Source: Ascaris suum (lineage: Eukaryota; Nematoda; Chromadorea; Rhabditida; Ascarididae). From it: a DNA stretch of 64,000 nucleotides. Each line of letters begins with the position of its first letter. Within the stretch, counting starts at the first letter, position 1. This document shows positions 47,136 through 64,000 of the stretch, piece after piece. The notes beneath the pieces were generated by a model, which searched no databases, was not told the DNA's origin, and saw only the letters and a program-made list of their open reading frames with translations. Location of the stretch: the NCBI GenBank assembly GCA_013433145.1, contig CM024177.1, positions 1,694,501 to 1,758,500 on the forward strand, written 5' to 3'. The position numbers and the translations under genes are program-made.

Positions 47136-49280
47136 CTCTCGATTCTCATTCCTCGTATAGAAACCTTCAAGATATCATCACACATCGATCGAACGACAAC
47201 TCGACGATCTCTTCTAAATACCCAGCTATTATGATAGAAATAAAAACATAAGAACGAGAATAATAAGAAAAAGTTATGAGCAGAGGCGCTAGTAAAAATT
47301 CAAGCATTTTTTGCACAGATCCATCATATCTCTTCCTTTCATTCGAATCGATTCGAATTCATACAAACGGGCTCAGCACACCTGTTCACGACTTTATAAA
47401 TACCTTTCTTCGGCATCAATAGATCAAAATCCTTCATTACCACAAATCAATCCCATCCTTGAGTCACATTTGGCTCTCTCTGACGGATGTTTCAATTGCG
47501 AATTTGTGTGCTAATGATTATTCATGAAATCTACACACTAATTTCTTCCCAAATATTCACCTATATAATGAATTCTCTTAGCAAAAATGCTTAAACAATA
47601 TCATAAAGCGTAGAAGAAATTAGCCACAACAGATAAGGACGTCCCGTTTCAGTTAAGCGACGAGGGTATACAGCACACGACCTGTATATCTTTTACAGTA
47701 TATGTGACTCCTACACATCAACAAGAACGAAGGGAGGAGGGGCAATTCAAAACCTTCATTTCCTTCCAGTACGCCTGGCACCTACACACCAATCAAGAAA
47801 GGGAAGGCAGCTGGCAAACCCCCACATCATTCACGGCACGTCCCGCGCCTACATGCCGGTCAGGAACGGACGGACATATCACAACCTCCATCCTCTTCTC
47901 ATCAATCTGCCATCTATACATGACCCAGGAGAAGAGATATACTTCACAACTCCCATTTCCTTCACAGCATGTCCGATGCATATATCCCAACCAGGAACGA
48001 AGGCCTAACATGCTCATAATTTGGTAAACAGCCAAACAACGTGTAAAAAATTGACTTCAAAGAAAAAAAGTGAAGTAAACGATTACTGCAGAACCAGGAA
48101 TAATTAAAGAATTACCTTGTTTCCGTTAAGAAGCACCCGGTCCGATCTATCGGACATTCCGCACCGCAAATCCTCAATAACCTCTTATGACCTTAGAACT
48201 GTCGTTATTAGCAAGATACATCCAGTTCAAATGTGCCGTTTACAAAACTGAGATCTAACCACGTACTTGAATCTCTCGCTTCCTCTGCCCCTCTATTAAG
48301 ATTAAGAAGGGGTGGAGGTGGGACGCAGAAGCGGAAGGGGAAGACCAGCCCCTAACTTCACAACTTTCAGGATGACGATCGTACCTAAACGATATAGAAG
48401 CGTCTACATATTTCGCATGAAGCCCGTCCGAAAGAACAGCATTTCCGATGCATTCACCACCTATATCAAAGTTCATCACCTGTGGATTACTCTATAAGGT
48501 TGATCGGACCAGGATTGGTGAGTAAGTGATCTAGAATTCGTCAATGTGTGATTTTAAATTTATTCACAGCGATTGCGTTACAATCTCATAAAATCAACGT
48601 TTCGTTGCTTTCAACATGATACTATTTATTGAAACGATATCAGAAGTTTATAAAATAATGCCAAATCGGTGAGAAACCGCGTTGATATTTTCAAATTACA
48701 ACAGAAAACATAAGACTTTTTTTTTATTGAAAAGCAATAAACAAATAAATACGCTTAACATCTATAATCGAGTCAAAATTCACTCTGATGCAGAAAACAA
48801 ACTAATGAAAAGATATGTCGGGTAGGCGAATAAAACTCCTCACTATACCCCCTTAAAGCATCAAACTTGGAAGCTAGAGATATGCGCTCGAATTAAGTGA
48901 AAAAACTTTTCAATCTCATTTAAATGAAAAACCATTCAGCAACAAACTTCCATGTGAAATAATTAAAATGCCCAAGGATGTCTTTTCAATCCTCTTTCCA
49001 CTTTCAATATTGTGTAATAAATTGTGTACAAATAAAAAGAACTCATATATGGGAGCAATGTTCTCATATCTATTCATGGGCTCGAAAACCATAGAGGAAT
49101 TATGTGCACAGCACAACAATAATTTTCCGGATGACTATAAATTCAATAATACAAGATAAAAGTATTCTAAGATGGCTTAGTCGCTTTGAGTGCTAACCAA
49201 CGGATGTATAAATCATGGACGGGAACTTGTCTGGCAACACATGAAAACCGCCAAGGCGCAGAACAAAATACACAACGTTA
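47136..49280. other. Spacer between the CDC7 and PHOSPHO-like genes
   Basis: Holds a degenerate minisatellite (47708-48040) and purine/pyrimidine-rich stretches. A possible minus-strand short exon at 48157-48116 (ATG, reading MSDRSDRVLLNGNK, AAG|GTAATT donor) could be a 5' exon of the PHOSPHO-like gene. Confidence 0.45.
47708..48040 (+). repeat. Degenerate 64-71 bp minisatellite
   Basis: Five imperfect direct repeats begin near 47710, 47781, 47848, 47913 and 47977. Each starts with a CCTACACA/TATACATG-like block followed by CAAGAACG/CAGGAACG and a pyrimidine-rich half. The plus strand is open throughout (107 codons), but the repeat structure makes a protein unlikely. Confidence 0.7.
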
Positions 49281-54351
<5,071 letters not shown>

Positions 54352-57089
54352 CTAAAACGATGGATTCGAGTTAAGTTCGATCTCGCTTTAACAAGATCGA
54401 AAGTCCAATAGCGATCGATCAAGCTTAATGCATTTCCCATATGCTTCCACAAACTTGTAGAGTTAAGTTCGTTCACAACAAAAACTTGGCGAAAACACAT
54501 GATAAGCATGGGCGACCATTCATTACAAGTAAAACAAAAGATCAACGGCTGTATTTTAATTTACAGCTCGATAGCAAAGCCATACAGCATAAGATGGTGA
54601 AACTTCGAAAAAAAAACCCTCAACGACGTAAACAAATGCATAAATGGAAAGGAATCTAGCAGCTAATTTTATGACATGTAACAATGTTAGATGCCTTAAG
54701 TGGGAAAAAATTGCTCACTGGAAAATATCATTTCAAAAGAGGTAAAAAGCGCAGAGTGCTGCGTTTTCTTAGTTGACGCCCAAACATACATTCAAGTAAT
54801 ATTAGGCGTTCGTAAATCTACAACGTCCTATTTTCGGGATTTTTTTTTAAACACCAAATGAAACTCACTATTAATTTCGACGTGCCGAAATAGGAAAATA
54901 TAACGAAAGGTATATGAAAATGAACATGAAGAAAGGTAAGGAACGAAGAAAATCACCTGAGGAAACGGGTAAAAAATATTCACAGAATAATTGTGCAAAA
55001 CGAAGAGACGATAAACACCTCAGTGTACACCGCAGAAAAAGCCCCCAATTCAACCACACCTTTAAAGATGCAACACAAAAGATAACGCTCATCGATAGAC
55101 TTTCGTTGGTGAGCACTTTTTTTTTCGGGAAATAAGTAGAAGCAAAGCATCGCAAGCCTCAAGATAATTTTTAGAATATTCAAATTTTTATTTTTCGCAT
55201 TTTCTATTCTCACTCCTCCCCATCCCTCTCCACCATTATTTCATCTGTGGACTAATGGAGCGAATGGATTGCTACCAATTAAATATGCAAATTTTGGACT
55301 TGGCAACTAACATGAGAACTGGTCAATAATACGCTTATACGATTATATAGAAATATTGGGTTTGCGATCTTTATTTTTAATGAATAGATTAAACGGTACG
55401 AATAAAGATTTCGATGATACCTGAGCATCAGATACCTGTGGTTGGGCATCTTTCGAACAATACTCTCACTTACCCTACCGGTGAATTTTTTTATCAGTGA
55501 TGTAATTAGAAAAAAGAAAAAAAAAACGCTCATAGCACATAACAATTACTATTATTTCGCTGTTTTAAAAGATGTCTAAAGATGAGTGGGAATGAAACGA
55601 ATTTGAAATGGCTAAATTTTTGAATCGTAAATCTCAACATTAAGTGAAATGCAAATTTCTTTCAACTGGATATTTCTCTTATAATTTCGACAAAAGTCAA
55701 CGAATATAGAAAAATTTTATTTATACATTTTTCATTATTGTTATTTGCTTTTCTTTGCAAATACACAAAGTTGGCAAGCTTCCAATTTGGCGAACTACCA
55801 AAAATTTTCGCTTAATTAACGTACTGTGTTTTTGTGAACTTTTTTGAAAGGAAATAGGATCATTTTCGACGATATTTATGGTGTTTGATGAAAAAATTTG
55901 TGGATTTTCTAAGTGGATTGTACGTTGTTGCTGATTGGTTTGTCGGCATTGACGAGGTCTGAATTGAATACGGGTCCGATGGCGGACGGAAGATAATTTT
56001 TCATGGACCCATCTTGGAGTGCCACTTGCGCTCTTATGGAGTTGGCTTGCAAAGCACCATCATTCTATTCCTCTGTCGTGTGTTCCGTTGGTCGGTATAT
56101 TGTTGTCGCTTGCTGATTTCTTTAGGTTCATCCGAAACTCAAGTTTTATGGCTTTTGCTATCCCTACCTGGTGATAGGTATATGAATTGTTTAACTAGAA
56201 TGCTTATAGGGACCAGATCTTGATATCGTGTAACATAATAGATTTTTAGTAGTTACATGGTGAAGGCTGGTGACAAAAAAAATGAAAGGATGTGGCACGT
56301 ATTGGTATTTGAAGAGTAGAACACGTATCTAACAAGGTAAAATCCAGTAAGGTGATTGCGATGACCAATATGGTGGTCAAATAAGGAGGTTTTCTGGTCG
56401 TTACTGCTTAATACAAGTTAAAGGAAGATGGCCAGAGATGTGACCCGCACACGACATGGTCCAGTGCTTGGATCGTAGCATTTTGGCTACGTGAATAGGA
56501 TGATCCGTTTTCTTTTCACACAAGAAGGAAATTGTCTTCCGTCACACGAGAGTGGAAGATATGAAGTTATTTTTTACGCAGTATTAAAGTAGTTTGCTCG
56601 CAGGACAAAGTATAACACATTTGTTTGAATAGAACTCCAGAGTGTTCAGAAAGGGGGTACGACCTATGAGGTCAAGAAAAGCGGATTATTTCCTGCTTGA
56701 GGATGCAACTGTTGTATGATAAAGCTTCCTATCCGCAGATTCCCCAATCTCGTCGGCGAGAACCACAATCTTTATAGACCACGGATTCCTCTATTCGATG
56801 TTCGAGCACTAGGATCCCACCATGATGGGGATGCACATTCGCCGATCTAATTATATAGTGGATAATTTTTTAATTATTGGCAGGCGTTGATCGATGATCC
56901 GAACGATCCTGTCGGAAAGAAAAGTTTCAGCACTCATTTCATTAGTAACAACTTTTCATCGTTGTTATTTTTGATTATTGCCAATTAAACGACGCATTTC
57001 TACATACCTTTTGATTTCATCGTGTGAATTTATATATAAGTTTTTTTCCTCTAAGATTGACCAATTTCCAGGGCAAAAAAAAAAGAGAG
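54352..57089. other. Divergent intergenic region between CDC7 and RPL28
   Basis: Should contain promoters for both divergent genes, but no specific element is recognised. A plus-strand open segment around 55960-56175 (reading SWTHLGVPLALLWSWL) and less AT-rich sequence at 56400-56850 have no recognised homology. Confidence 0.45.
57065..57071 (+). promoter_or_regulatory. Splice or trans-splice acceptor before the RPL28 start
   Basis: TTTCCAG lies 19 bp upstream of the ATG and matches the nematode 3' splice consensus. It may be a spliced-leader addition site. Confidence 0.5.
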
Positions 57090-59962
57090 ATGGCGAACGT
57101 TTCTCCCGATTTGCAATGGCAAGTGATTCGTAAAACATCATCATTCATTCGTCGTCAACGTGGAATTCCAAAACATTTCAGCACTGAGAAATTCAACTTG
57201 AAAGGTGTTAATAGTATTCGTTTCAATGGGCTTATTCATAAGAAAGCTATCGATATTCGTCCGACGAATGACAATAAAGCTATTGTTATCTCGACGAAAA
57301 TTAGAAGTAAGCATATTTCTATAATTTTTTTGCGTTTTTTTTTTTTAAAGAGGAATTTATGCCGTCTTATGGAATATTCTTTTGTTGAATTTTAATCGGA
57401 ATTTTTTGAAAGATGAAATCTTTTATATCTTTATACTTCAGCTAGACTCATTTTTCTTTACTTTTATGTTTACTTTTTACTAATTTACTTCAGAGGAAAT
57501 AGGCATTTTATTAAGAATAAAGTTTCCTAATCGTTCAAATGACCATCGAATTGTTTGCATGGTTGTAGTTCTCGTTCATGTTGGTTTTTTTTTAGTAATA
57601 ACCGGCAGGAGGTCAATTGACGTTGATATAATTTAATGAATCATTAAAACATTTAGAACACCACATGCATCAGGGTGTGATAAACAACTATTATAGATGA
57701 AATAAACAGAAACTAACGTTGTTGATGAATTTTGTTGATGACATTTTGGTTACTAAAGACATCGCTGATGCGTCGACGTTAGGCGATACTTGAGTCCTCA
57801 TCGCTATCATCAGCTTAGATTGAAGAAGGAGGAGGAGTGAATGTAGAAATACTGCTGATAGAATCATATACCTTTCCTTATATCTTTTCCTGTTGAAATA
57901 TTTACCACATCTCTTAAAGTTTACCAATCTCATTGATCGACGCAACTTCAATAGACGGTGATGTTTTATTGAAATATATTTCGAGTATTTAATTTCTAGA
58001 ATCTTTTGAAGTATTGCAATTTTTAAGTGTTGAAAGCTTTGATAATCAAGGAGGATATTTGATCATTTCTAGCGAAAACCTCATTGCCAGCGAAATCGGT
58101 GGTTGCGGTCACACTCAAAAAAGACAGTCGTAAATCGTTGAAAAGCGTGAAAAATATTACAAAACATTATCGCAGATCGCAATTAATGGTATGTTGATGT
58201 TTTTGCAAGAATATTTAATATTTTATAGGCGTTTGATTTTGTCATAGAAGTAATTTTGTACTTTTAGTGTGGTTTTTTATACCTATAGGTAATATAACCT
58301 GGGTAATATTGTCAGTTAAGGTAACATATCTTGTGAGTAGTTTTATTTTCAATTATCAGTTTAATGCATAATAAAAATTAATCTACTCATAGGTGTGTTG
58401 CAGTAATTATAGTTTTGAAGTAAGTCGGCTTTTCATTCAAAAAAAAAAAATCGTTCGGGAAGCTAAAGTTTCAAAAGAATAAATGAGATGGGTGCAAAAT
58501 TCCTATATTATTTTCATTTTTTCTTAAAATATTATTCATGGCAATTGAATCGGGATACCAATGCTCTAGTGACTTGAGTTATTCAAATTCCTCTGTTAAA
58601 TTGTTCTCTGCTTTATAGAGAGAAAGGCGCGGGGAATAGGATTTTTATGCGTCTTTTTTTTTTACTGGCCTATCTTTCGTTCATCATCTAATCTTATAAT
58701 TGGAAACGCCATTAAGAGGTGTAGTGACTAAGGAAGGTCTTTTGCTTATTCCTTTAGCAGAAATCTTACTTTTTATAAGCACAGATATATATTGAAGGTC
58801 TATAGTGATCGTTTCTTACCTTTCAGCGTTACATTGAAGATTTATACCTCTATTTTCTATGTAAACTGTTGTTGGGCGCATTTAGAGCCATTTCATTTTA
58901 AAAGTCTGTGAGCTGCATGTATGATATGAATGAGGAATATGTCAAGAAAGTAATAGGCTTACCCTATTTTCATATCTTGTTATTCAAGGTTTTTTTTGGA
59001 TCTTTTTGGTGTAGCTGGCTTCTAGAGATAGCAAAATGAGATATTTGAGACTAAATCGAAAAAAATTAGTAGTTCTTATTTATCCATTTAAAATATACTT
59101 TGATTATGCCTTTTTTATCGAGGTCCAACGATGCATTAGGTTAAGGAACGCGTCTTTAAGGAGAGCTGAAGGGAGGGGGGTGGAGGAGGGAGGGGATGGT
59201 GGTTGTGAAATCAGGCGAAAAAGTTGTTGATAAAAAATTAGTGTTGTCATTGCGGTATATTTGATTAGTGAGTTTTCATTTTTTTTTTCGATTCAGTAAT
59301 GCGCTTTTGTATTTATTGAGTTTTTCTCATTGTATGAATGCCGCGCTAGTCATAACTTTTAGTAATAAAAAGTCTGTGCGTTTAGTTAGATTGATAGCAA
59401 ATTATAAAGGAGAGAGGATTCCTTCAAGGAGTTATAAGTTTTTGTGATATCATTTATGCATTTAAAGGTCATTAAGTAATGCTGATAAGGTGTGATCTGA
59501 TGAGTTGTTGATTGATAAGGTGAATTGTAATTGATAATTTGTGAGTAATGATAAGAAGTAATTGATAGGGTGAACTCGCATTGTTCTGTTCAGTGGGATT
59601 TATCCGTTGAAACTAGACTATGTCATTGACTATCATATCTCTCTTTGTTTAAGGTTTGTATTGATAAGTTGCATGATTTTCAAATAAAGTTTTATTTTTC
59701 TTTATTTCTTCTATCTCTTTTTTCAAACGGCGCGTTATGTGCTTTTTAGTTAGGAGAATGCGTCTATGTTTCGTAGTGTTGATCTCTGTAGGCGCCCACT
59801 TAAATAGCTAATAAAATAAATCGGAAATTCAATTCATACACTAAACCTCGCATGAATGAAATTATTTTTCAGTTGGCTCAACGTCGTGCATCACAATTAT
59901 TGCGCTCATTAAAGCCTATCGCGTCGCGTCGTGGTCGCCACGTGCGTAAAGCAGAAGCTTGA
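57090..59962 (+). CDS. rpl-28: 60S ribosomal protein L28 (eL28), 3 exons
   Basis: Exons 57090-57306, 58073-58188 and 59873-59962 give 140 aa, the normal length for this cytosolic large-subunit protein. Exon 1 carries the signature DLQWQVIRKTSSFIRRQRG, then FSTEKFNLKGVNS, RFNGLIHKKAIDI and VISTK. Exon 2 continues PAKSVVAVTLKKDSRKSL, and exon 3 ends RRASQLLRSLKP with a basic tail, as in animal L28. Junctions (GAA|GTAAGC, TTTCTAG, ATG|GTATGT, TTTTTCAG) are all in phase. The introns are 766 bp and 1684 bp, long for a ribosomal protein gene. It starts 2.7 kb from the divergent CDC7 gene. Confidence 0.97.
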
Positions 59963-60479
59963 ATCAATCGCACGCAGGTGGAGCATGAAGGTGTTGGTTC
60001 ATATTTGATGAAGTGTGTCGCGTGTGCTTCAACGCTATGCTTGCGTTTTTGTTCTCATCGTGGTTATTCGTATAATACGCGTTGTTGGATTGATTTCGCC
60101 ACTCTATTCAGTTAAGCTCGATAAAGTGGTTTCGTTATCTGTTTTGTCGTATTGGCGCAGTAATATGGCCCAAACTAGTCAACTTGGCCATTAATGCGAG
60201 GATAAAATCCTCTCGAATCTGCTGTGCGAGGTTTTTTTTTGCCGCATCGAAATTGACGATTTGAAATTATGGATGTTGGTGGTGCTAGATAATTGAGGTA
60301 CGATCTATGTTTGAAGGTGCTAATCCATGTGCTCATTCGCGTATGCAATTATACGTGCATCGATAAATTAACGAGTGGAGGCGTTATTCAGTACTTTATC
60401 AAATGGCAGCAGTAATCATCTCAATTGCACACAATAGCGCCAACAGGTATGCGCCTCGAAGTATAGGGCGCCATGATTT
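59963..60479 (+). other. Spacer between RPL28 and the LRR-Ig gene
   Basis: 517 bp of less AT-rich sequence with no gene seen. CAACAG just upstream of the next ATG could be a splice or trans-splice acceptor. Confidence 0.4.
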
Positions 60480-61322
60480 ATGATGCTAATTGTGGTGCTA
60501 TTTTGCTCTTTACTATCATTTGAACGTTTCGATGCACATGTGGCAGCTGGTTGTTTAAATGAATCGGATCAGGGAATGCGGGTATTGTGTTCTTCACTCG
60601 AGCACCTAGCTTTAATGCCGGATGCGGAAGCGGCAAAAATAGTGGTGTTGCGTGTTGAATGCGCAAAACGAATATCGAAGAGTGATCGTACGATGCTAAC
60701 GGTTGATTTCCACAAATTCGATTCACTGCGTATACTTTCGGTGGTGAATTGTTCATTGGCGGAAGTGGAGGACTTTATTTTTGAAGGCAATTATATGTTG
60801 GAATCGGTAGATTTTTCGAATAATTCACTCGCCATATTACGATGGCAGAGTATGGCACATGCGCGTTCATTGTCGAGCATCAATTTACGCAATAATCAAC
60901 TGAGTTGTGATTGTCGTAATGAGTGGCTTAAAACGGATGGAGTTGAATCTAAAAGTTGGTATTATCAAAGAGAGATGTTTCATCTACCAATAAAAGTCTA
61001 TACCGATATGGAGTTTGAAACCAAATGCAAGTTTAATAATTGTCCACATTCGATGCTACAACCGCTAAGGGCAGTGGTGAATGCACAAATAGGTGAATCA
61101 TTTGAGTTGAGATGCAATTTGCATGGTGGAGATGAGTTGAAAGCAACTAAATACGATGCATTTGAATGGATATACGCTAGCTTGAGACATATTCATATGT
61201 CGTCAATACGGATCGAGAATAAGTCGATGAGTATACGAATTGAAAATGCGACGTCGAACGAAGTGGGTATTGTGATTTGCAAGTGTTGGAGTTGCCGTAT
61301 GCCGATATTCGGTAGTATCCAG
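60480..61322 (+). CDS. LRR-Ig surface protein, first coding exon (partial)
   Basis: One exon of 281 codons ends at a CAG|GTATGT donor in phase 0. It opens with a signal peptide (MMLIVVLFCSLLSF) followed by a cysteine-containing N-cap. Leucine-rich repeats follow: LRILSVVNCSLAEVEDFIFEG, LESVDFSNNSLAILRW and LSSINLRNNQLSCDC, the last leading into a short C-cap with WL. An Ig-like domain comes next: SFELRCN with the first cysteine, FEWIY with the tryptophan, and a final strand NEVGIVICKC with the second cysteine. This order (LRR then Ig) is found in Trk-type receptors, LRIG and related neuronal adhesion proteins; which one depends on missing downstream exons. An in-phase continuation at 63335 is possible but uncertain. 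Confidence 0.8.
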
Positions 61323-62818
61323 GTATGTGTCTCCTGCTTTTTTTTCCATAATATTCTAGAAGATTAGACGAATGGAAGAATTTGCATGTAACACCTTGAA
61401 AGGTGTGGGCAATAAATTTGCGTTCGAGCATCCATTTCGAAGGTTGAAGAGTTATGAGTTCAAAGAAAGGAGTAAATATGTTTGCAGTGATAATTCATAG
61501 GATTAGGAAAGAATAGAAACGAAAAGGAAAGGGACTTTTAAAAAAAATCATAGGGCAATATTCGAAAAGACGCTTTACGAGCAGCAATCGTTTTCGATAC
61601 GCATCTGCGTTAATTATTTGTCAGCATAAGAGTCGAGAGCCTCATTAGGTGAAAGTTTGTGTTGTGCGATTGCAAAAACTTGTTAGATGGCTAGATAATC
61701 GTCGAATCAGTCGGATTTTTTTTCCGTTTTTTTGGCTGTTCTTTTGGATTAGAGACTAAGCATGAAACATTCTTCTCAAAAGTATTGAAGCAAAAAAAAA
61801 AAAAAAGAGGCATCAAGCATCCCACTAATTTATGATGTTTTAGAAAAGAGTTATCTCTTTGCGAATACAATGAGCTTACAGGTTACTATGGATTTAACGA
61901 TCTCGCACTATGTTTATTATACCGCTTTCTGATTTTACTTTGTAAACGAATTTTGTGCAGATATCACATCTAGGTGCTGATATATGTGCATGCGTCTATG
62001 TCTATCTGTGTGCCGTGTGATTTCTACTCGAGAACCCCTGGGCTTACAAAGTTCAACGTCTTTAATGCAAGCTATAGAATAAATCTTACGCGTATCATAA
62101 TTCATGTTGATTCATTAATCTTGAGGAAAAATTATAAGTAGAAAAATTCTAAGCATTTAAAGATCGAAAAATATTTCTTTTCGTTTTTATATTTTTGCTT
62201 TTTTCTACGTTGTTTATTTTCATGAAAAAAAAAATCATTTAGAAGATCGATATTTTGCATTTCGAATTAATTGAAATATAAGAAAATAATTGAAAATATT
62301 TTTTCTTCTTAATAGTTTATGTAATCGATTGATTAATTAATGAAAATTTAAAAAGCGCTTATTGTGCAATACACTTTTTTTAAATGTGTTTTTAATAAAA
62401 ATAAGTGTAAAAAAAAGAGAAGAAAAACTTGAAAAAACTTTTATCAAAAAGCATGAAGAAAATTTTGTGCGTTCCAAATTTTTTTCTTTTTTTTTTTTTT
62501 TGAAAAGAATTTCTTTACTGTGTAATATTTTAATTCAATTTTATAAACTTTGTAGTATTCAAATAAATAATTACCTCGAGGTTGTTAATTTTAGAATTGC
62601 CTATTTCTAGTTAAATTGTTAGATTCAATTACTTTTAGGCGATCTAACCAATATTATAGTCACGATTGAAATTCAACAAATTAAATGAGATGGTCAATGC
62701 TAATGTTGCTGGTATGCTCTATTTAAAGGAATGGCTTAAATTGATGAAGCATTTTTTTGTGACCGCATTCATGCAGTCCTATTTTGCATCTAATTGGTTA
62801 TATTACCGTCTTTTTTTT

Positions 62819-62829
62819 GGGGGGGGGGG
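62819..62829 (+). repeat. Poly-G tract (11)
   Basis: Eleven G residues directly following a T-run. Confidence 0.95.
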
Positions 62830-63334
62830 AGGGGAAAAAGAGTGAGGAAGTTGGACACACCTGAAATCGATGAAATTTCCTTGCGATACTCTCAACTTAG
62901 TTAGCAAATATGAAATGATTAATGATAAGCATTAATCACTTCTGCTTTAAATTGTTTATTCGAACATAAACAAGCTTAATATAAATGTTTTTATATGCGT
63001 TCAATAATTCTACTCGCAGCTATTGACGTTTTTCCCCGATTGCGCATTTATTTCATTCATTTCTGCGAAATTCATCAATATTTTAACAAAAAAAAAAAAT
63101 AATTAATTCTTTTATTAAAGCGTAGATGTCGATAATGCAGTAGGAATATAAATGCTAGGACAATGCTTTATACAATACTGCCCTTACTATGCATAATACT
63201 AGACTTATTTATAGTGCATATAAATGAGCCTATTCTCGGAAGTTAGTTATGAACTTGAATGATCGTAATTTCTCATATTTTGTTATTTTCCTTCGGAAGT
63301 GGGAAGGAGATTGAGAGAGGGTACGAATCCTTAG

Positions 63335-63525
63335 GTAGTAACAACGTTAGCTGAAGTGCCGGTTCAACGACTGATGGGTCAGGCTGGAATTTATTCAAAT
63401 GGTATCCATGCTGGAACCGTTCCTTCATGGATTCATCCTGTACCATGTCGGTACAGCATTGTCCTTGTCCTCAAAAATGGACATAGACGCCAAAATTTAA
63501 TTTTGCAGCTTATGTATTTCCCATG
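63335..63525 (+). other. Candidate internal exon
   Basis: A CCTTAG acceptor, 63 open codons (containing GQAGIYSNGIHAGTVPSW and YSIVLVLKNGHRRQNL), then a CCATG|GTAGGT donor. It starts in phase 0, compatible with the LRR-Ig exon ending at 61322. No family was recognised. Confidence 0.25.
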
Positions 63526-63544
63526 GTAGGTATTCAACGAATTT

Positions 63545-63557
63545 CCCCCCCCCCCCC
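63545..63557 (-). repeat. Poly-C tract (13)
   Basis: Thirteen C residues about 20 bp after the candidate exon. Confidence 0.95.
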
Positions 63558-64000
63558 TTCCCATCACTTCTTCCCGGTTAAACCATTTCATTTGAATCCT
63601 GTCTGTATTATCAATTTTAATCTCAATTTTAGTGCAGAATGTATGGTGCAAGATATGAAAATAATCAGGTGTCACCATCATTAAATAAATGCAAATAATT
63701 TTCATGTTTATAGTCGAGCTATATACGAATATCTTTCGCATTTGATTCATCAAAATTGCTGTATATGAAAATATTAATATTATCAATTAACAAGGCAAAG
63801 ATATGGGCTAACAAATATAAATGCATATATTCAATATTAATCTCGTTAAATTCTATGATACGTTCCTAGAATATTTTCATTTCAAAAGAGTATAAAAATA
63901 TTTATTCCATTATCGAATGTGATAAAGAAGTGAATTACCGATATAAATATTGATAAGATATTTGTATAAAAATATTCGAAATAAATCCTCCTATGATATA

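Larger units (their letters stand above)
61323..64000 (+). other. Downstream region, probably intronic
   Basis: Follows the LRR-Ig exon donor. AT-rich with a G run (62819-62829) and a C run (63545-63557). Two weak exon candidates were seen on plus: 62640-62688 (after TTTTAG, reading DLTNIIVTIEIQQIK then a stop, but not in phase with the first exon), and 63335-63525, listed separately. Confidence 0.4.

Noticed and set aside
55960..56175. Membrane-like open segment upstream of RPL28
   Set aside because: No start codon, weak splice sites and no recognised family.

Overview
This is eukaryotic DNA, most likely from an AT-rich nematode. The evidence is intron-split genes with nematode-like TTTCAG/TTTTAG acceptors, a ribosomal protein L28 close to the nematode form, a ZP-domain (cuticlin-like) membrane protein, an RTE-type non-LTR retrotransposon remnant, scattered poly-G/poly-C runs and closely spaced same-strand genes. 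No bacterial features, rRNA, tRNA or CRISPR arrays were found. Species and clade cannot be fixed from the sequence; a spirurid-like (clade III) nematode is only a guess. Coding models were assembled by hand by requiring GT-AG junctions with matching reading phase. Each multi-exon model listed as a complete gene closes into one open frame.

Layout. 1-420: last two exons of a minus-strand gene running off the left edge. 420-7158: intergenic, with repeat debris. 7159-12148: a roughly 5 kb element with long inverted arms, each made of about 178-bp tandem units, enclosing a broken RTE reverse transcriptase. 12149-16381: AT-rich, no convincing gene. 16382-29896 (+): an 11-exon ZP-domain transmembrane protein with an unusually long cytoplasmic tail; its last intron carries a probable exon of a nested minus-strand gene. 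30156-37318 (+): a 7-exon GPAT3/4-type glycerol-3-phosphate acyltransferase. 37319-40652: intergenic, with one orphan exon candidate.

Three minus-strand genes follow. 44988-40653 is an unrecognised 539-aa protein with a disordered-looking tail. 47135-45252 is a PHOSPHO-family HAD protein that has lost its catalytic aspartates. 54351-49281 is CDC7 kinase with its zinc-binding insert. Transcription then turns to plus: 57090-59962 encodes ribosomal protein L28, and 60480 onward starts an LRR-Ig surface protein that continues beyond what can be assembled.

Functionally this is an ordinary mixed gene neighbourhood (ribosome, DNA-replication kinase, glycerolipid synthesis, extracellular matrix or receptor proteins). 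The unusual items are the inverted-repeat element with peptide-encoding tandem units, the degenerate HAD protein, the atypical ZP protein, and the many intronic (TA)n arrays and G/C homopolymers.
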